In this document: positions 1 to 11,450 of the stretch, in pieces
Layout of the letters: every line of letters starts with the position of its first letter
How positions within the stretch are numbered: position 1 is the stretch's first letter
Source of the DNA: Chrysomallon squamiferum
Lineage: Eukaryota; Mollusca; Gastropoda; Neomphalida; Peltospiridae
Assembly: GCA_012295275.1 (NCBI GenBank)
Contig: CM022669.1
Location: 13,365,172 to 13,425,171 of the forward strand
Length of the DNA stretch: 60,000 bases
Reading direction: 5' to 3'
Translations under genes and position numbers: made by a program
Notes under the pieces: generated by a model
The model's database searches: none
The model's input: the letters and a program-made list of their open reading frames with translations, nothing else
What the model was told of the DNA's origin: nothing

Positions 1-14
1 TTAAAGAAACGTGA

Positions 15-346
15 CTCTAGGACAGGGGTGCGCAACCTGCGTCCGTGGGGGGTGGGGGCGGGGCGGAATGTCGCCTCATCACATTTAACGTCTCGTTTGA
101 AATATAACAGGCTGCGTGTTTAACGTCTCGTTTGAAATATAATTCAAGGTTGTGTGTCAGTATAAAACACTTTAATGGGAATCGTACAACCATTGAAATA
201 TGTAAATGAATTTTTCCTTTTTTAAGTCACAGAGGTTCATTAATTATATATGTTACGTTTGATTTTACGTAATAAAGAACTACGGCCTGTGAAGATAAGA
301 ACTACGGCCTGTAAGATCAGAAAGTCTGCGCATGCCTGCTCTAGCA
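15..346. mobile_element. Non-autonomous hAT-type MITE with 8-bp target-site duplication
   Basis: The element runs from 23 to 338 (316 bp). Its left end begins CAGGGGTGCGCA. The reverse complement of its right end begins CAGGCATGCGCA, which matches at 10 of 12 positions. Immediately outside lie CTCTAGGA (15-22) and CTCTAGCA (339-346), an 8-bp duplication with one mismatch. Both fit the nTCTAGAn target preference known for hAT transposons, and CAGGGGT is a typical hAT terminus. No transposase frame is present, so it would have depended on an enzyme encoded elsewhere. The interior contains two short direct repeats: TTTAACGTCTCGTTTGAAAT near 86 and 119, and AGAACTACGGCCTGT near 287 and 298. The mismatches in the ends and in the duplication suggest an old insertion. 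Confidence 0.75.
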
Positions 347-783
347 TGACAGAAAAAATAACTGATTGTATCTACAAAGTGTGAGTAATGTAATTTAAAT
401 ACTTCCATGTCTCGTTGATCACCAATCTTTGTTAATCATAAAGTAAATGTAGTACTATAAATTTTAATTTAGAATTTATTTCACGACTTTTATACGGAAA
501 TATAAAACGATTTGATTCACTAACTGCAAAGATAGTTTGACAGTATTTAGCTAGGCTATCAAATTTCATTTACGTTTGTGTACGATATGACATCACAAAG
601 AAGGAAAATGTCTGTCTCCATATTATTATTATTTTTTTATTTGACAAACACTAGAAATTTATTAAAAGTAACACCAACAACTAGAAGTATTTCATGTACA
701 TGTATATGAATGTGATGATAATTTATATTAAAAAAAAAAGAGAAAAATTAAAATAACAAATTTGATTATTTACGTTTTATTAA

Positions 784-786
<3 letters not shown>
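347..786. other. AT-rich intergenic sequence, nothing recognised
   Basis: No open frame, repeat period or RNA-like motif is visible here. The composition is AT-rich with short homopolymer runs. Confidence 0.6.
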
Positions 787-826
<40 letters not shown>

Positions 827-828
827 TT

Positions 829-857
<29 letters not shown>
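787..857. repeat. (AAT)n microsatellite
   Basis: A nearly perfect AAT array with one interruption near 828. It accounts for the poly-Tyr/poly-Ile frames on the minus strand. Confidence 0.95.
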
Positions 858-860
<3 letters not shown>

Positions 861-1236
861 GACGCCGACGATGACAAAGTGACTTCAACACCACACCCTC
901 ATGAAAACGTAAGACAACACGAGTTGTCTCCTCTTCGCTGATATTAAAGGTGTCTTTGAAATAGTTGATTTTAATACACATTTTGTTTAAATATTCGATA
1001 TAAAAACCCAAATCCTGTTTTAAGATATCTTGAACATTATAACTAATATACTCTACACCTCATAAGCACGTCGAAAGATTAAAATTCACTTTATTTCTAA
1101 TTTCTTTTTAAATGTGTAGATTTGGAAAACAATATGTACAATTTCGATTAATAGCTTAGGAATGGTTGAAAATCGTTTCTGCTATGCAAACAAAAAACAA
1201 ATGTATACGCAGAATATTGTTATTATTGTTAAGTTG

Positions 1237-1272
<36 letters not shown>

Positions 1273-1671
1273 ATACATATTTAAAAAATGCCATTCTGAA
1301 AAGTAGAAAATGGCGAAATGAACTGGTGACGTCATTCATACCAGTAATTTGTACACGTATCTGCGTAAAATGGAACTATGATAGCAGACGATACAAAAGT
1401 GTTCTTCCTGATAATAACAGACATTAGGAAAATGTAAAGTATTTTCTTCCTTCCTCTGGGCATTGCGTACAATGGCTGCATTTTTGTTCTCGTTTTTAAT
1501 CTTGTTGTCTTGAAAATAGATCACACTATTATAGAGATCGTGTGGTCGTTTTTTCTTGTGAACACGTAATAGTTATTTTATCTTTGGCATGAAGTGACAG
1601 TTGCATAACTAAGATCGATCGAGAGCTCTGTAACATTAGCCACAAAAAAAAAAAAAAATAAATAGTAGAAG
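858..1671. other. AT-rich intergenic sequence with a 29-bp poly-T tract
   Basis: This contains a poly-T tract at 1240-1268 and otherwise unique AT-rich sequence. On the minus strand the first ATTAAA downstream of the receptor stop that I could find reads from 1500 to 1495. It is a possible polyadenylation signal for the receptor transcript, but such a motif is common by chance in AT-rich DNA. Confidence 0.45.
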
Positions 1672-2478
1672 TATATCTGATCCTGTAAACTGTCGTATTG
1701 ACAATATACCAGATCCTGTAAACTGTTTGTATTGACAATATACCAGATCCTGTAAACTGTTTGTTTTGATAATATACCAGATCCTGTAAACTGTCGTATT
1801 GACAATATACCAGATCCTGTAAACTGTACATATGACAATATACCATATCCTGTAAACTGTCGTATTGACAATATACCATATCCTGTAAACTGTTCGTATT
1901 GACAGTATACCAGATCCTGTAAACTGTTTGTATTGACAATATACCAGATCCTGTAAACTGTTTGTATTGACAATATACCAGATCCTGTAAACTGTCGTAT
2001 TGACAATATACCAGATCCTGTAAACTGTTCGTATTGACAATATACCCGATCCTGTAACCTGTACGTATTGACAATATACCCGATCCTGTTAATGTACGTA
2101 CTGGCAATATACCAGATTCTGTAAACTGTTTGTATTGAAAAATACCATATCCTGTAAACTGTCGTATTGACAATATACGAGATCCTGTAAACTGTTCGTA
2201 CTGACAATATACCAGATCCTGTAAACTTTACATATGACAATATACCAAATCCTCTAAACTGTTCGTATCGACAATATACCAAATCCTGTAAACTGTTCGT
2301 ATTGACAATATACCAAATCCTGTAAACTTTACGTAATGACAATACACCGGCTGCTATATATTATAGGTACTGACAATATAGCAGATCCTGTAATTTTACA
2401 TACTGTCGGTATACCACCAGTTCGCGTAAACTGTACAAACTGGCAGTAGCATTACACCAGATCCTGTAACCTGTACAT
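1672..2478. repeat. 33-34-bp minisatellite, about 23 copies
   Basis: Tandem units run TATTGACAATATACCAGATC followed by CTGTAAACTGTTTG or a close variant. The central copies are highly similar. Copies decay toward 2340-2478, where units read for example TAGCAGATCCTGTAATTTTA. Every good copy contains the near-palindrome TATTGACAATA. A 33-bp unit without stops leaves all three minus-strand frames open, which produces apparent proteins of 134-254 residues. These are periodic, have no matching family and should not be called genes. The array ends about 110 bp beyond the receptor stop codon. Confidence 0.95.
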
Positions 2479-2588
2479 ACGGACAAAAGCACTAAACTAT
2501 TAAGGCGTAAAAATATACTTAGATTCCAGCTAGTTTGACTAAGTATATAAATATGTTAGCAAGTAACTGAAAGCACCAAGGAGGTCAT

Positions 2589-3737
2589 CTACACATTTGT
2601 TTCGTTTGTGCTTCCATTAGTACCGTTTTCCATTTTAGCCACAGCGACGTAGTACTTGAAATTTCCGCTTCGTTTCTCCTGCCGTTCTTGCTTGCAGCCA
2701 CAACAGCGTGTGACGTCAAATATGGACACCACTCGGTCTCGGAAATGTTTGCCCGTGATGGCGTATATAAAGAAATAACAGGCAGAGTTTGACAAGGTTA
2801 TCTCTTCGACGATTTTTCTCACGGTGTGATAAATGAAATATCTTTGCCAGCCTGGATCCGTTTTGATTTCCTCCACAGACAAGTAGGGATCTCCGAAGAA
2901 CAAATTCTGCAAGGAGTAAACCAGCGTCGCTGGCAGCCAAGTGCAAATCAAATAGAAGGAAACCGTCAATAACGTTACCGTCGACGCCATGGGCGATCCG
3001 CTTCCGCTTCCGGGCTGCATGTAAGCCGGTCCGCGATTGGTCAGAGACTTGATTTCGTAAATAACGAGGATATTGAAGAAAAGCGCCGATAACGGCACGA
3101 TGCCGAACATCAGGAGTTCTGTAATCCACGTCCAGATTATAACGAAGCTGGCTTGCCCGCCTCTCGTGACGTCGTCGCGGTAGTTGCAGGATTCGTAGAC
3201 TGGATCGAACGTCCACAGGTAAGCCTGCATTAATCCCAGGCTCGCGGAGAACGCGAACAAAGAGCAGACGACGATAATGGCGCGCCTGACGGTGCAGAAC
3301 TGTTCTTTCTTGAACGGATGGCAGACGGCTATGTAGCGTTCTACCGTAAATCCCAGGATCAACAGCGGCGCCAGGTACTGAGGCACGTAGTAGAACGCGT
3401 AGAATACTTCGCACGAAACCTTCTTGTTGTACGTTTTAATCCCCCAAGCAATGTTCAGCTCGACGAAGATGTGAAGAATCAAAAATATGAAGTGCGATAT
3501 AGACAGGGCTCCGAGGTATATGGCTGACGAGTTATTGCGCCTCGTTTTTTTGCTGAGCCAGATGTAAGCGGAGAGGGGATTACTCGACAGGCCGATGACG
3601 TAGAAAACAGGCGAGATGGACCGGTCAATGGTTATAGATGCTGGAGCGAAAGTCTCGTGAAATCTCACGTTGTCCGCGAGAAGATTGTCAGAGGAGACAT
3701 TGGGTGCCACTGTAAGACTCTGCGAGAAGTTCATCAT
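2589..3737 (-). CDS. Class A (rhodopsin-like) G-protein-coupled receptor, probable neuropeptide receptor
   Basis: This encodes a 382-residue seven-helix membrane receptor. From the sequence the helices are near residues 42-62, 72-94, 107-132, 152-174, 198-227, 252-276 and 306-327. Diagnostic residues are N53 in helix 1, the ERY motif 133-135 at the end of helix 3, P215 in helix 5, W267 and P269 (TWLP) in helix 6, and NSACYFFIY 317-325 in helix 7. C109 and C184 would form the usual disulfide to extracellular loop 2. N3 and N13 are N-glycosylation sequons in a short extracellular N-terminus with no obvious signal peptide. C345, C346 and C348 after helix 7 are candidate palmitoylation sites. The length is normal for the family. 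The third intracellular loop is short and Gly/Ser-rich. Unusually, the helix 2 aspartate is replaced by H82, helix 7 has Y321-F322 in place of Asn-Pro, and the helix 4 tryptophan is missing. The NSAxxF-type helix 7 resembles invertebrate FMRFamide/TRH-like peptide receptors, but the ligand cannot be assigned. The start is the first of two adjacent ATGs, just after a 3' splice site. The coding region is clearly more GC-rich than its surroundings and is uninterrupted. Confidence 0.93.
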   Translation of the reverse strand: MMNFSQSLTVAPNVSSDNLLADNVRFHETFAPASITIDRSISPVFYVIGLSSNPLSAYIWLSKKTRRNNSSAIYLGALSISHFIFLILHIFVELNIAWGIKTYNKKVSCEVFYAFYYVPQYLAPLLILGFTVERYIAVCHPFKKEQFCTVRRAIIVVCSLFAFSASLGLMQAYLWTFDPVYESCNYRDDVTRGGQASFVIIWTWITELLMFGIVPLSALFFNILVIYEIKSLTNRGPAYMQPGSGSGSPMASTVTLLTVSFYLICTWLPATLVYSLQNLFFGDPYLSVEEIKTDPGWQRYFIYHTVRKIVEEITLSNSACYFFIYAITGKHFRDRVVSIFDVTRCCGCKQERQEKRSGNFKYYVAVAKMENGTNGSTNETNV

Positions 3738-3738
3738 T

Positions 3739-3768
3739 CTGAAATAATAATAATAATAATAATAACAA
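3739..3768 (-). other. Likely 3' splice site upstream of the receptor start codon
   Basis: Read on the minus strand, a T-rich (TTA)n stretch ends in TTATTTCAG and is followed directly by AATGATG. The exon would begin at 3738, one base before the first ATG. This is a good metazoan acceptor and implies an intron in the 5' UTR, with the promoter and first exon further upstream (higher coordinates). The TTA microsatellite doubles as the pyrimidine-rich part. No branch point or donor was identified. Confidence 0.5.
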
Positions 3769-3831
3769 TAATAATGATAATGATAATAACAACATCAACA
3801 ACAACACCAATAACAACAACGTTACAATAAT
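3743..3831. repeat. (AAT)/(AAC) trinucleotide-rich tract
   Basis: Impure AAT, AAC and GATAAT repeats lie immediately upstream of the receptor coding exon. They are probably intronic if the acceptor at 3739 is used. Confidence 0.8.
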
Positions 3832-4153
3832 GATTATAAAACCAGCAAGAAAAATAACGAAAACAAGTATTGAAATAATGTTAACATCCTGTAACATATT
3901 AAGAATAATATAAATTAATAATAATTTATTTTATTGTTATATCGAAGACAAAAATTAACAAAAGAATTTGCAGAGATGGGAAATAACTGAAAACAGAAAG
4001 GATCGTGTCGTCCTGGTTTACAATTTAGAGTTCTATAGCCAGATCAAATCAGTGTCAGAGAAGGAGGAATGGCTAAAACAATATTACGTATATATCACAT
4101 TAAGACGCCTCTCTTTCTTTGTATATAGCTCTTGCTCTTTCTCTGTCTTTTGC
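3832..4153. other. Intergenic or intronic sequence, nothing recognised
   Basis: AT-rich sequence with no convincing exon. It may be part of the receptor's 5' intron. Confidence 0.4.
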
Positions 4154-4166
4154 TTCTTCTTCTTCT

Positions 4167-4238
<72 letters not shown>
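4154..4238. repeat. (CTT)n then (CT)n microsatellite
   Basis: Short CTT repeats at 4154-4170 run into about 34 CT units. They explain the poly-Ser-Leu and poly-Arg-Glu frames here. Confidence 0.95.
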
Positions 4239-4241
<3 letters not shown>

Positions 4242-5060
4242 GAAAATGACGAAGATACAAAAATATAGAGGAGGGACAAATACAGATAATGTATTTACCA
4301 TTCCTTTCACCAGTAATCAATAATCATTTTGAAATTACAAAATCATTTTGAATATTGCTTTAATTTTACTTTGCACTTCCTTACCCTGCTCACGTGTACT
4401 AAAACTAAATATAATTTTCTTTTGAAAAAGTAAATATCATTAAAATCTTTTCATTCAGCTACGTAAGTCACAGTTCATGAGGACATTTCTGCACTTAAAA
4501 GAACAAAAAAAAAACAAAAAAAACAACAAAAAAAACATAAAAAAATAAAAAATAAAAAAACCAACAACAGAAAACCAAATTAATTCCAGGATAACTTTCC
4601 CCTTTCCAAACATGTTTGGCAAATTGGGCTATGATTCCCTTATCCGTAATACTTATGTAATATTACATATTCCCCAAAGATTGACTTTAGACATTGAACT
4701 AATACAAATTACAGTGTATCGCGAATTCCTGGGGAGAAGCTATTTTTCTTAATGTCAGAACACGAATGATGTATGACCCTAACAAACACGGATAATCCCG
4801 AATATTGTCTTGGAAAAGGAAAGTAATTAGGCAATGTTGTGCTTGGTATTTCGCATGTGACGATTCCAAAATAGAAGAATTCCTGTAGGAGTGAGATGTA
4901 TTCTAAATTAGACAGATAAATGTGCACTGTGAAAGCAGAAAAAAGAGAACGGAAAAATATACAGAGAAAGGAACCTACCTAAACATCTACATGCCTACAG
5001 ACATATACAGACACACGTACAAATACGTATACAGAGACACGCACAAATACATACCCTCTT
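4239..5060. other. Intergenic; non-repetitive island at about 4600-4925
   Basis: An A-rich low-complexity patch at 4500-4570 precedes about 320 bp of mixed composition with no long open frame. Nothing was recognised, but its complexity contrasts with the flanking repeats. Confidence 0.4.
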
Positions 5061-6759
<1,699 letters not shown>

Positions 6760-7760
6760 AACTCGCTTGCGATAAAAAGTTCATTTCAGTATTAACATCA
6801 CGTAAGTGTATTGCACTGTAGTTTAATTTTTAATTGAATTTGCTTAATCTGACATTTGATATAAAGTTACTGTCGACATTAAAGGACATTTGACACTTTG
6901 CTTTGTTATTTTGTTTTTGTGAGTCGTTTGATTCGTTTTCGATATAGAGTTAATTTCGATTTTAACGCATGTTGCACAGTAATTTTACATAACATTTGGC
7001 ATTGAGTGGCTTTCGATGCGCAGTTACTGTCGACGTTAATACAGAGCTATCATACTATTTGTAATTTTAATTCAAAATCGCTAAACTCATTTAACTCGTT
7101 TTCGACACAGGGTTAATTTCGATATTGACGTGTATTAGACTTTAATATATTAAATTTGTTTTGTATGACATGCGATATAGAGTTACTTTCGACTCAAAAC
7201 ACCCTGCACAATACATTATACTGAAATGACACTGAAATTCGGAATTGAGTTTATTTGTCTCTTGATATAGATGTACTGTCGATAATAAGATCACATAAAC
7301 ATATCACATTTCAATATTATTTTGACTTCAGTTTATGCTAGATTCGATTTATCAGATTTTTGGTACAGAGTTACAGTGGAAAGTTAGCACAATCCTGTCG
7401 TGTTACATTTTAAATTTGTTTTCAATTCAGTTTATCTGCCTCTCGATACAGAGTTATTACACTTTAATTTCGTTTTGAATTCAATATTTATGTCTTTCAG
7501 TTTAGCGTTACTGTCAACAGTAGGCAAGTATATTAGATTTCGTACTCAGTTTTATACTAAACTGAATTTATCTGGCACTCGGAATATAGACCTGACAAGT
7601 AATCTGATGTATCAGATAATTAGAAAAGTACTTCGCAACTGTATTTTTAATTCGTTCTGCCCGTACTCTCCAATTTAGAAGTGCTGTCGAAATTAATAGC
7701 CAGGACCGCGAGTCAGATATTCTGTTAAGATTATCCAGCTTTCGCTGCATAGTTAATGCC
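6760..7760. repeat. Strongly decayed tandem repeat, period about 80 bp
   Basis: A core resembling TCGATATAGAGTTACTGTCG followed by A(C/T)ATTAA recurs near 6769, 6855, 6937, 7014, 7095, 7171, 7262, 7359, 7442, 7497 and 7578. Most spacings are 76-97 bp. Between cores are AT-rich segments often containing TTTAATTTTAATT or similar. Copies differ at many positions and carry indels, so this is an old array. The short open frames here are by-products of the repeat. Confidence 0.75.
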
Positions 7761-8150
7761 CAACATTGTCTTATTAGTTTTGTAATTGTAGAAACTGTTC
7801 AGTGTGTATTGTAAATGAACTGTTAAAGCGTGTGGTAATGGTGATTGGTTTTGTCCTTCGATCAGTACGTGCTTTGGTCCTCTTATCCCTTGTTATTATA
7901 AAGAGAAAATAGAATAAATTGACAGCTAATAAATCAGTGTTATGTACTCCGTTGTCACCGAAAAATCGTGTTTTTATAAAGACAAATATGAAACTCCCCC
8001 TGTCATATGAAACTAATACAGGTGAAAATTAATAAAGAATAAAATAAAAATATTAGTTGAAATAGAGAAATAGGTTGAGAAATACTGATAGTCAAATAGC
8101 TAATTGATAGACAGGTAGAGAGATAGATAGACAAATATATATATATAAAT
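7761..8150. other. Intergenic sequence, nothing recognised
   Basis: AT-rich unique sequence leading into (GATA)n-like repeats near 8100. Confidence 0.5.
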
Positions 8151-8217
8151 CGTCTCTCTCTCTCTCTCTGAGTGTGTGTGTCTATGTGTGTATATATATA
8201 TAGATATATATATATAT

Positions 8218-8309
<92 letters not shown>
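8151..8309. repeat. (CT)n, (TG)n, (GATA)n and (GA)n compound microsatellite
   Basis: A CT tract at 8153-8168 is followed by TG/TA tracts, GATA units at 8217-8230 and a pure GA array to 8309. Confidence 0.95.
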
Positions 8310-8311
<2 letters not shown>

Positions 8312-9136
8312 ACATTTATACACATATGGATAGTCTTTTATAATATCAAAAATAAGAATTGTATCATTTTCTTTTTCTGCTAACGCATTACACAGTATAA
8401 CACACCATTATGCATACATGATATCATATAAAATATAACTAAAATATAACCAAAGCTAGTTTCCGATCTGTCCATCCAAATATTATTTTCTGTTCACAGA
8501 TAAAGTTACATTAAGCACCCTAACATCCATATTACTTTTATATTTAAAATGCAACCTTACCTCTAAGTGTTTTAAAACGTGTAAACAATCCGTTCACCGT
8601 AAAATCAGCATCGCTAACTGGAAAGTCTACGGTTTATCATTCCCCGGCAATTTGTTAACATTATGACAATCTAATACCTCGTTAACAGAATATTAAGATA
8701 GTCGGACATAAAAATTGTCCCTTGTGTCACAGAGGTCATCTGCAAATCGATACTAAGAAGGAGCATGCCACATTAACAACTCAGCAATTCAGCGAAATGA
8801 CCTTATGGACATTAGACAGTGGGTAAATTGGAGTCACATTGCAGAGCTGAATTTTTAAGTCAGAATATAGACAAACAAATTTCCTTAAAGAAGCTATCGT
8901 AGTTGGTTTTTTTGGTAACAACGGTAAATAATATGATCTGGAAGTTCAACAAAATAGTTAAACAGAAAAGAAAGTATGAACAAAAGCACTAAAATTACTA
9001 AAAAAAAAAAAAAATAATAATAATGATTTAAAACAATTAAACAGTAAATCAATAATGACAAATTTCCATTGAACATCTCACATTGAATCAAAACGTGACT
9101 TTAGAGTAAATAATAATAAATTAAAATATGTACTTA

Positions 9137-9137
<1 letters not shown>
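8310..9137. other. Intergenic; complex island at about 8560-8830
   Basis: The interval 8560-8830 is non-repetitive with mixed composition and motifs such as GTAAACA (forkhead-like, near 8581) and ATCGAT (near 8747). No open frame is found. It is a candidate regulatory region only; the flanks are AT-rich. Confidence 0.35.
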
Positions 9138-9179
<42 letters not shown>

Positions 9180-9360
9180 ATGCATGCATGTATGTATGTA
9201 TACACTGCATTTTATTAATTCTACACTCAAAAACCCACCAACCCAACCATCCATCCATCCATCCATCCATTCATCAGTCAATCCATCCTTCAATTCATCT
9301 ATTTATCCCTGCATCAGTCTATCTCTTGTTATTTGTCTATCTATCTGTCTATTTATCTGT
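9138..9360. repeat. (TA)n, (ATCC)n and TCTATC/TCTG-rich tracts
   Basis: A TA array at 9139-9176 is followed by GTAT units, an ATCC array at about 9247-9271 and degenerate TCTA/TCTG repeats up to about 9400. Confidence 0.85.
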
Positions 9361-9683
9361 ATGCTGTCAATTAGTTTGTTCGTCTGTCTAAATGTCTGTC
9401 CTTCTATTCTTCTCTGTCTACCGATTTATTTGTTTTATTTTCACGCTGACCTCCAACAGTTACATAACACAAACAGCTCAGCCCATCCAGACACAAATGA
9501 AATATCTCATCTCATTGAGAACAACACTGGGATGGTAACGGGACTTACGTTACTGTTAGAGACTTGACAAAAATAAACACTTCCAGGTTCAACGGTTAAT
9601 ACCATAACACGACCTCCGCGTGTCTGGGATCTTCAGGATTTTCCTGTCGGATGTCTGGGACCAATTACAGACAGATATCTCGC

Positions 9684-10425
9684 TGTCCTTTACCTCACCT
9701 TTTGTCTGTACAAGTTTATTCTCATTATATCAAATGTGACACTACAACAACTTTTGTCTGTACAAGATTATTCTCATTATATCAAATGTGACACTACAAC
9801 AACTTTTGTCTGTACAAGTTTATTCTCATTATATCAAATGTGACACTACAACAACTTTTGTCTGTACAAGTTTATTCTCATTATATCAAATGTGACACTA
9901 CAACAACATTTGTCTGTACAAGATTATTCTCATTATATCACGTCTGAGACTACAACACGTTGGGCTGACTCAACTTTTGTCTGTACAAGTTTATTTTCAT
10001 TATATCAAGTCTGACATTGCATTCGCTGTCCATTACCTCAACTTTTGTCTGTACAAGATTATTTTCATTATATCAAGTCTGACACTGCATTCGCTGTCCA
10101 TTACCTCAACTTTTGTCTGTACAAGATTATTTTCATTATATCAAGTCTGACACTACAATACGCTGTCCATTACCTCAACTTTTGTCTGTGCAAGTTTATT
10201 CTCATTATATCAAGTCTGACACTACAACACGTTAGCCTGTCTCAACTTTTGCCTGTACAAGATTATTCTCATTATATCAAATATGACACTACGACAACTT
10301 TTTTCTGTACAAGATCATTCTCACTTGTTATATCAAGTCTGACACCACAACACGCTGGCTCTGGCTCATCATCTTTTGTCTGTACAAGATTATTCTCATT
10401 ATTCCTAGTCAGACACTAGAACACG
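9684..10425. repeat. 52-bp minisatellite with a 68-bp variant, about 12 copies
   Basis: Units begin TTTTGTCTGTACAAG and continue TTATTCTCATTATATCAA, then end in a TGTGACACTACAACAAC-type tail. The first copies (about 9697-9910) are 52 bp. Later copies (about 9970-10190) gain a GCTGTCCATTACCTC segment, making 68 bp. One such tail also precedes the first unit at 9684-9696, so the array may have started from the long form and lost the insert. The open frame at 10045-10419 is simply the repeat translated. Confidence 0.92.
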
Positions 10426-10429
10426 GTTC

Positions 10430-10800
10430 AGACCGGAGAGCACCGAACCCATTAACCATCACGTCGTCCTGGGACACGATCAGATGACTGTTTGATGTGA
10501 CCGAGCGTCGTCTCGGGTGTATCCGCGTCAGTGTGTTTACTGCGGCAGAAACAGCAGACGTCCTCTTGTCTAATAAGTTTTCGCTTTCGAAGTGGGGCAG
10601 CGCAAATCGTATTCATTTTATTTGTTGATTGAATGAAGAGGGATTATATGGCCCGCTGATTGATCATAGAAGGACCGTAACGGTTGCATAATTGATTGAT
10701 TAGCCAGGAATGTAAATTGGTTCGAATTGGCGGAGTATCGATTCGAAAGGAGATGTTGAGTGATGTTGTGTGGACAAACTTGTTACATAGCCGCCGAGAG
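10430..10800. promoter_or_regulatory. Candidate conserved non-coding element with homeodomain/onecut-like motifs
   Basis: This island of balanced composition lies between two minisatellites and has no open frame. It contains TGATTGAT at 10657-10664, ATTGATTGATTAG at 10691-10703 (PBX/HOX-like) and ATCGAT at 10737-10742 (onecut-like). Such clustering is suggestive, but short motifs arise by chance. Function is inferred and not shown. Confidence 0.25.
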
Positions 10801-10918
10801 AAATAAACAACAAATACGAAATCGGCTTCCTTTTCATCTTCTTCTTTTTTTTTTTTTTTTTTTGTTGATATAAGAATATAGCTTAAAGTTAAAAAGGATC
10901 ACATAAACATAAAAGTAA

Positions 10919-11450
10919 TCAATACACCATTATATATGTTAAACATACCATTGTATCTATACATACCAATATGTCTGTTATAGATACCACTATATCAATT
11001 ACACATATCAATATATCTATTAAACATACCATCATGTCTATTGCACATAACATTGTATCTATTACACATACCATCATATCTGTTACACATATCATTATAT
11101 CTATTACACATACCATCATATCTATTACACATACCATTATATCTATTACACATACCATCATGTCTATTACATATATCATTATATCTATTACCCATACCAT
11201 CATGTCTATTGCACATAACATTATATCTGTTGCACATGCCATTATATCTGTTACACATACCATTATATGTTACACATACCTTTATATCTGTTACGCATAC
11301 CATTATATCTGTTACACATACCATTATATCTGTTACACATACCATTATATGTTACACATACCTTTATATCTGTTACGCATACCATTATATCTGTTACGCA
11401 TATGATCATGTCTGTTACACACGGAATCTTCCCTATTACCCACATAATTT
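10919..11450. repeat. 21-bp minisatellite, about 25 copies
   Basis: The unit is close to CATACCATTATATCTATTACA. Variants include an 18-bp shortened form near 11263 and 11350. Because 21 is a multiple of 3 and the unit has few stops, frames on both strands appear open with seven-residue periodicity. These are artefacts. The edges degrade on both sides. Confidence 0.93.

Noticed and set aside
1529-2342. Three overlapping minus-strand frames of 134-254 residues
   Set aside because: They are the 33-34-bp minisatellite read in three frames. The peptides are purely periodic and no frame is preferred.
2716-3414. 232-residue minus-strand frame overlapping the receptor
   Set aside because: A shadow of the GC-richer receptor coding region in another frame. 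Lacks membrane segments or domain pattern.
9684-10425. CRISPR-like alternation of repeat and spacer
   Set aside because: The entire 52/68-bp unit is repeated with scattered substitutions. There are no unique spacers and the genome is eukaryotic.
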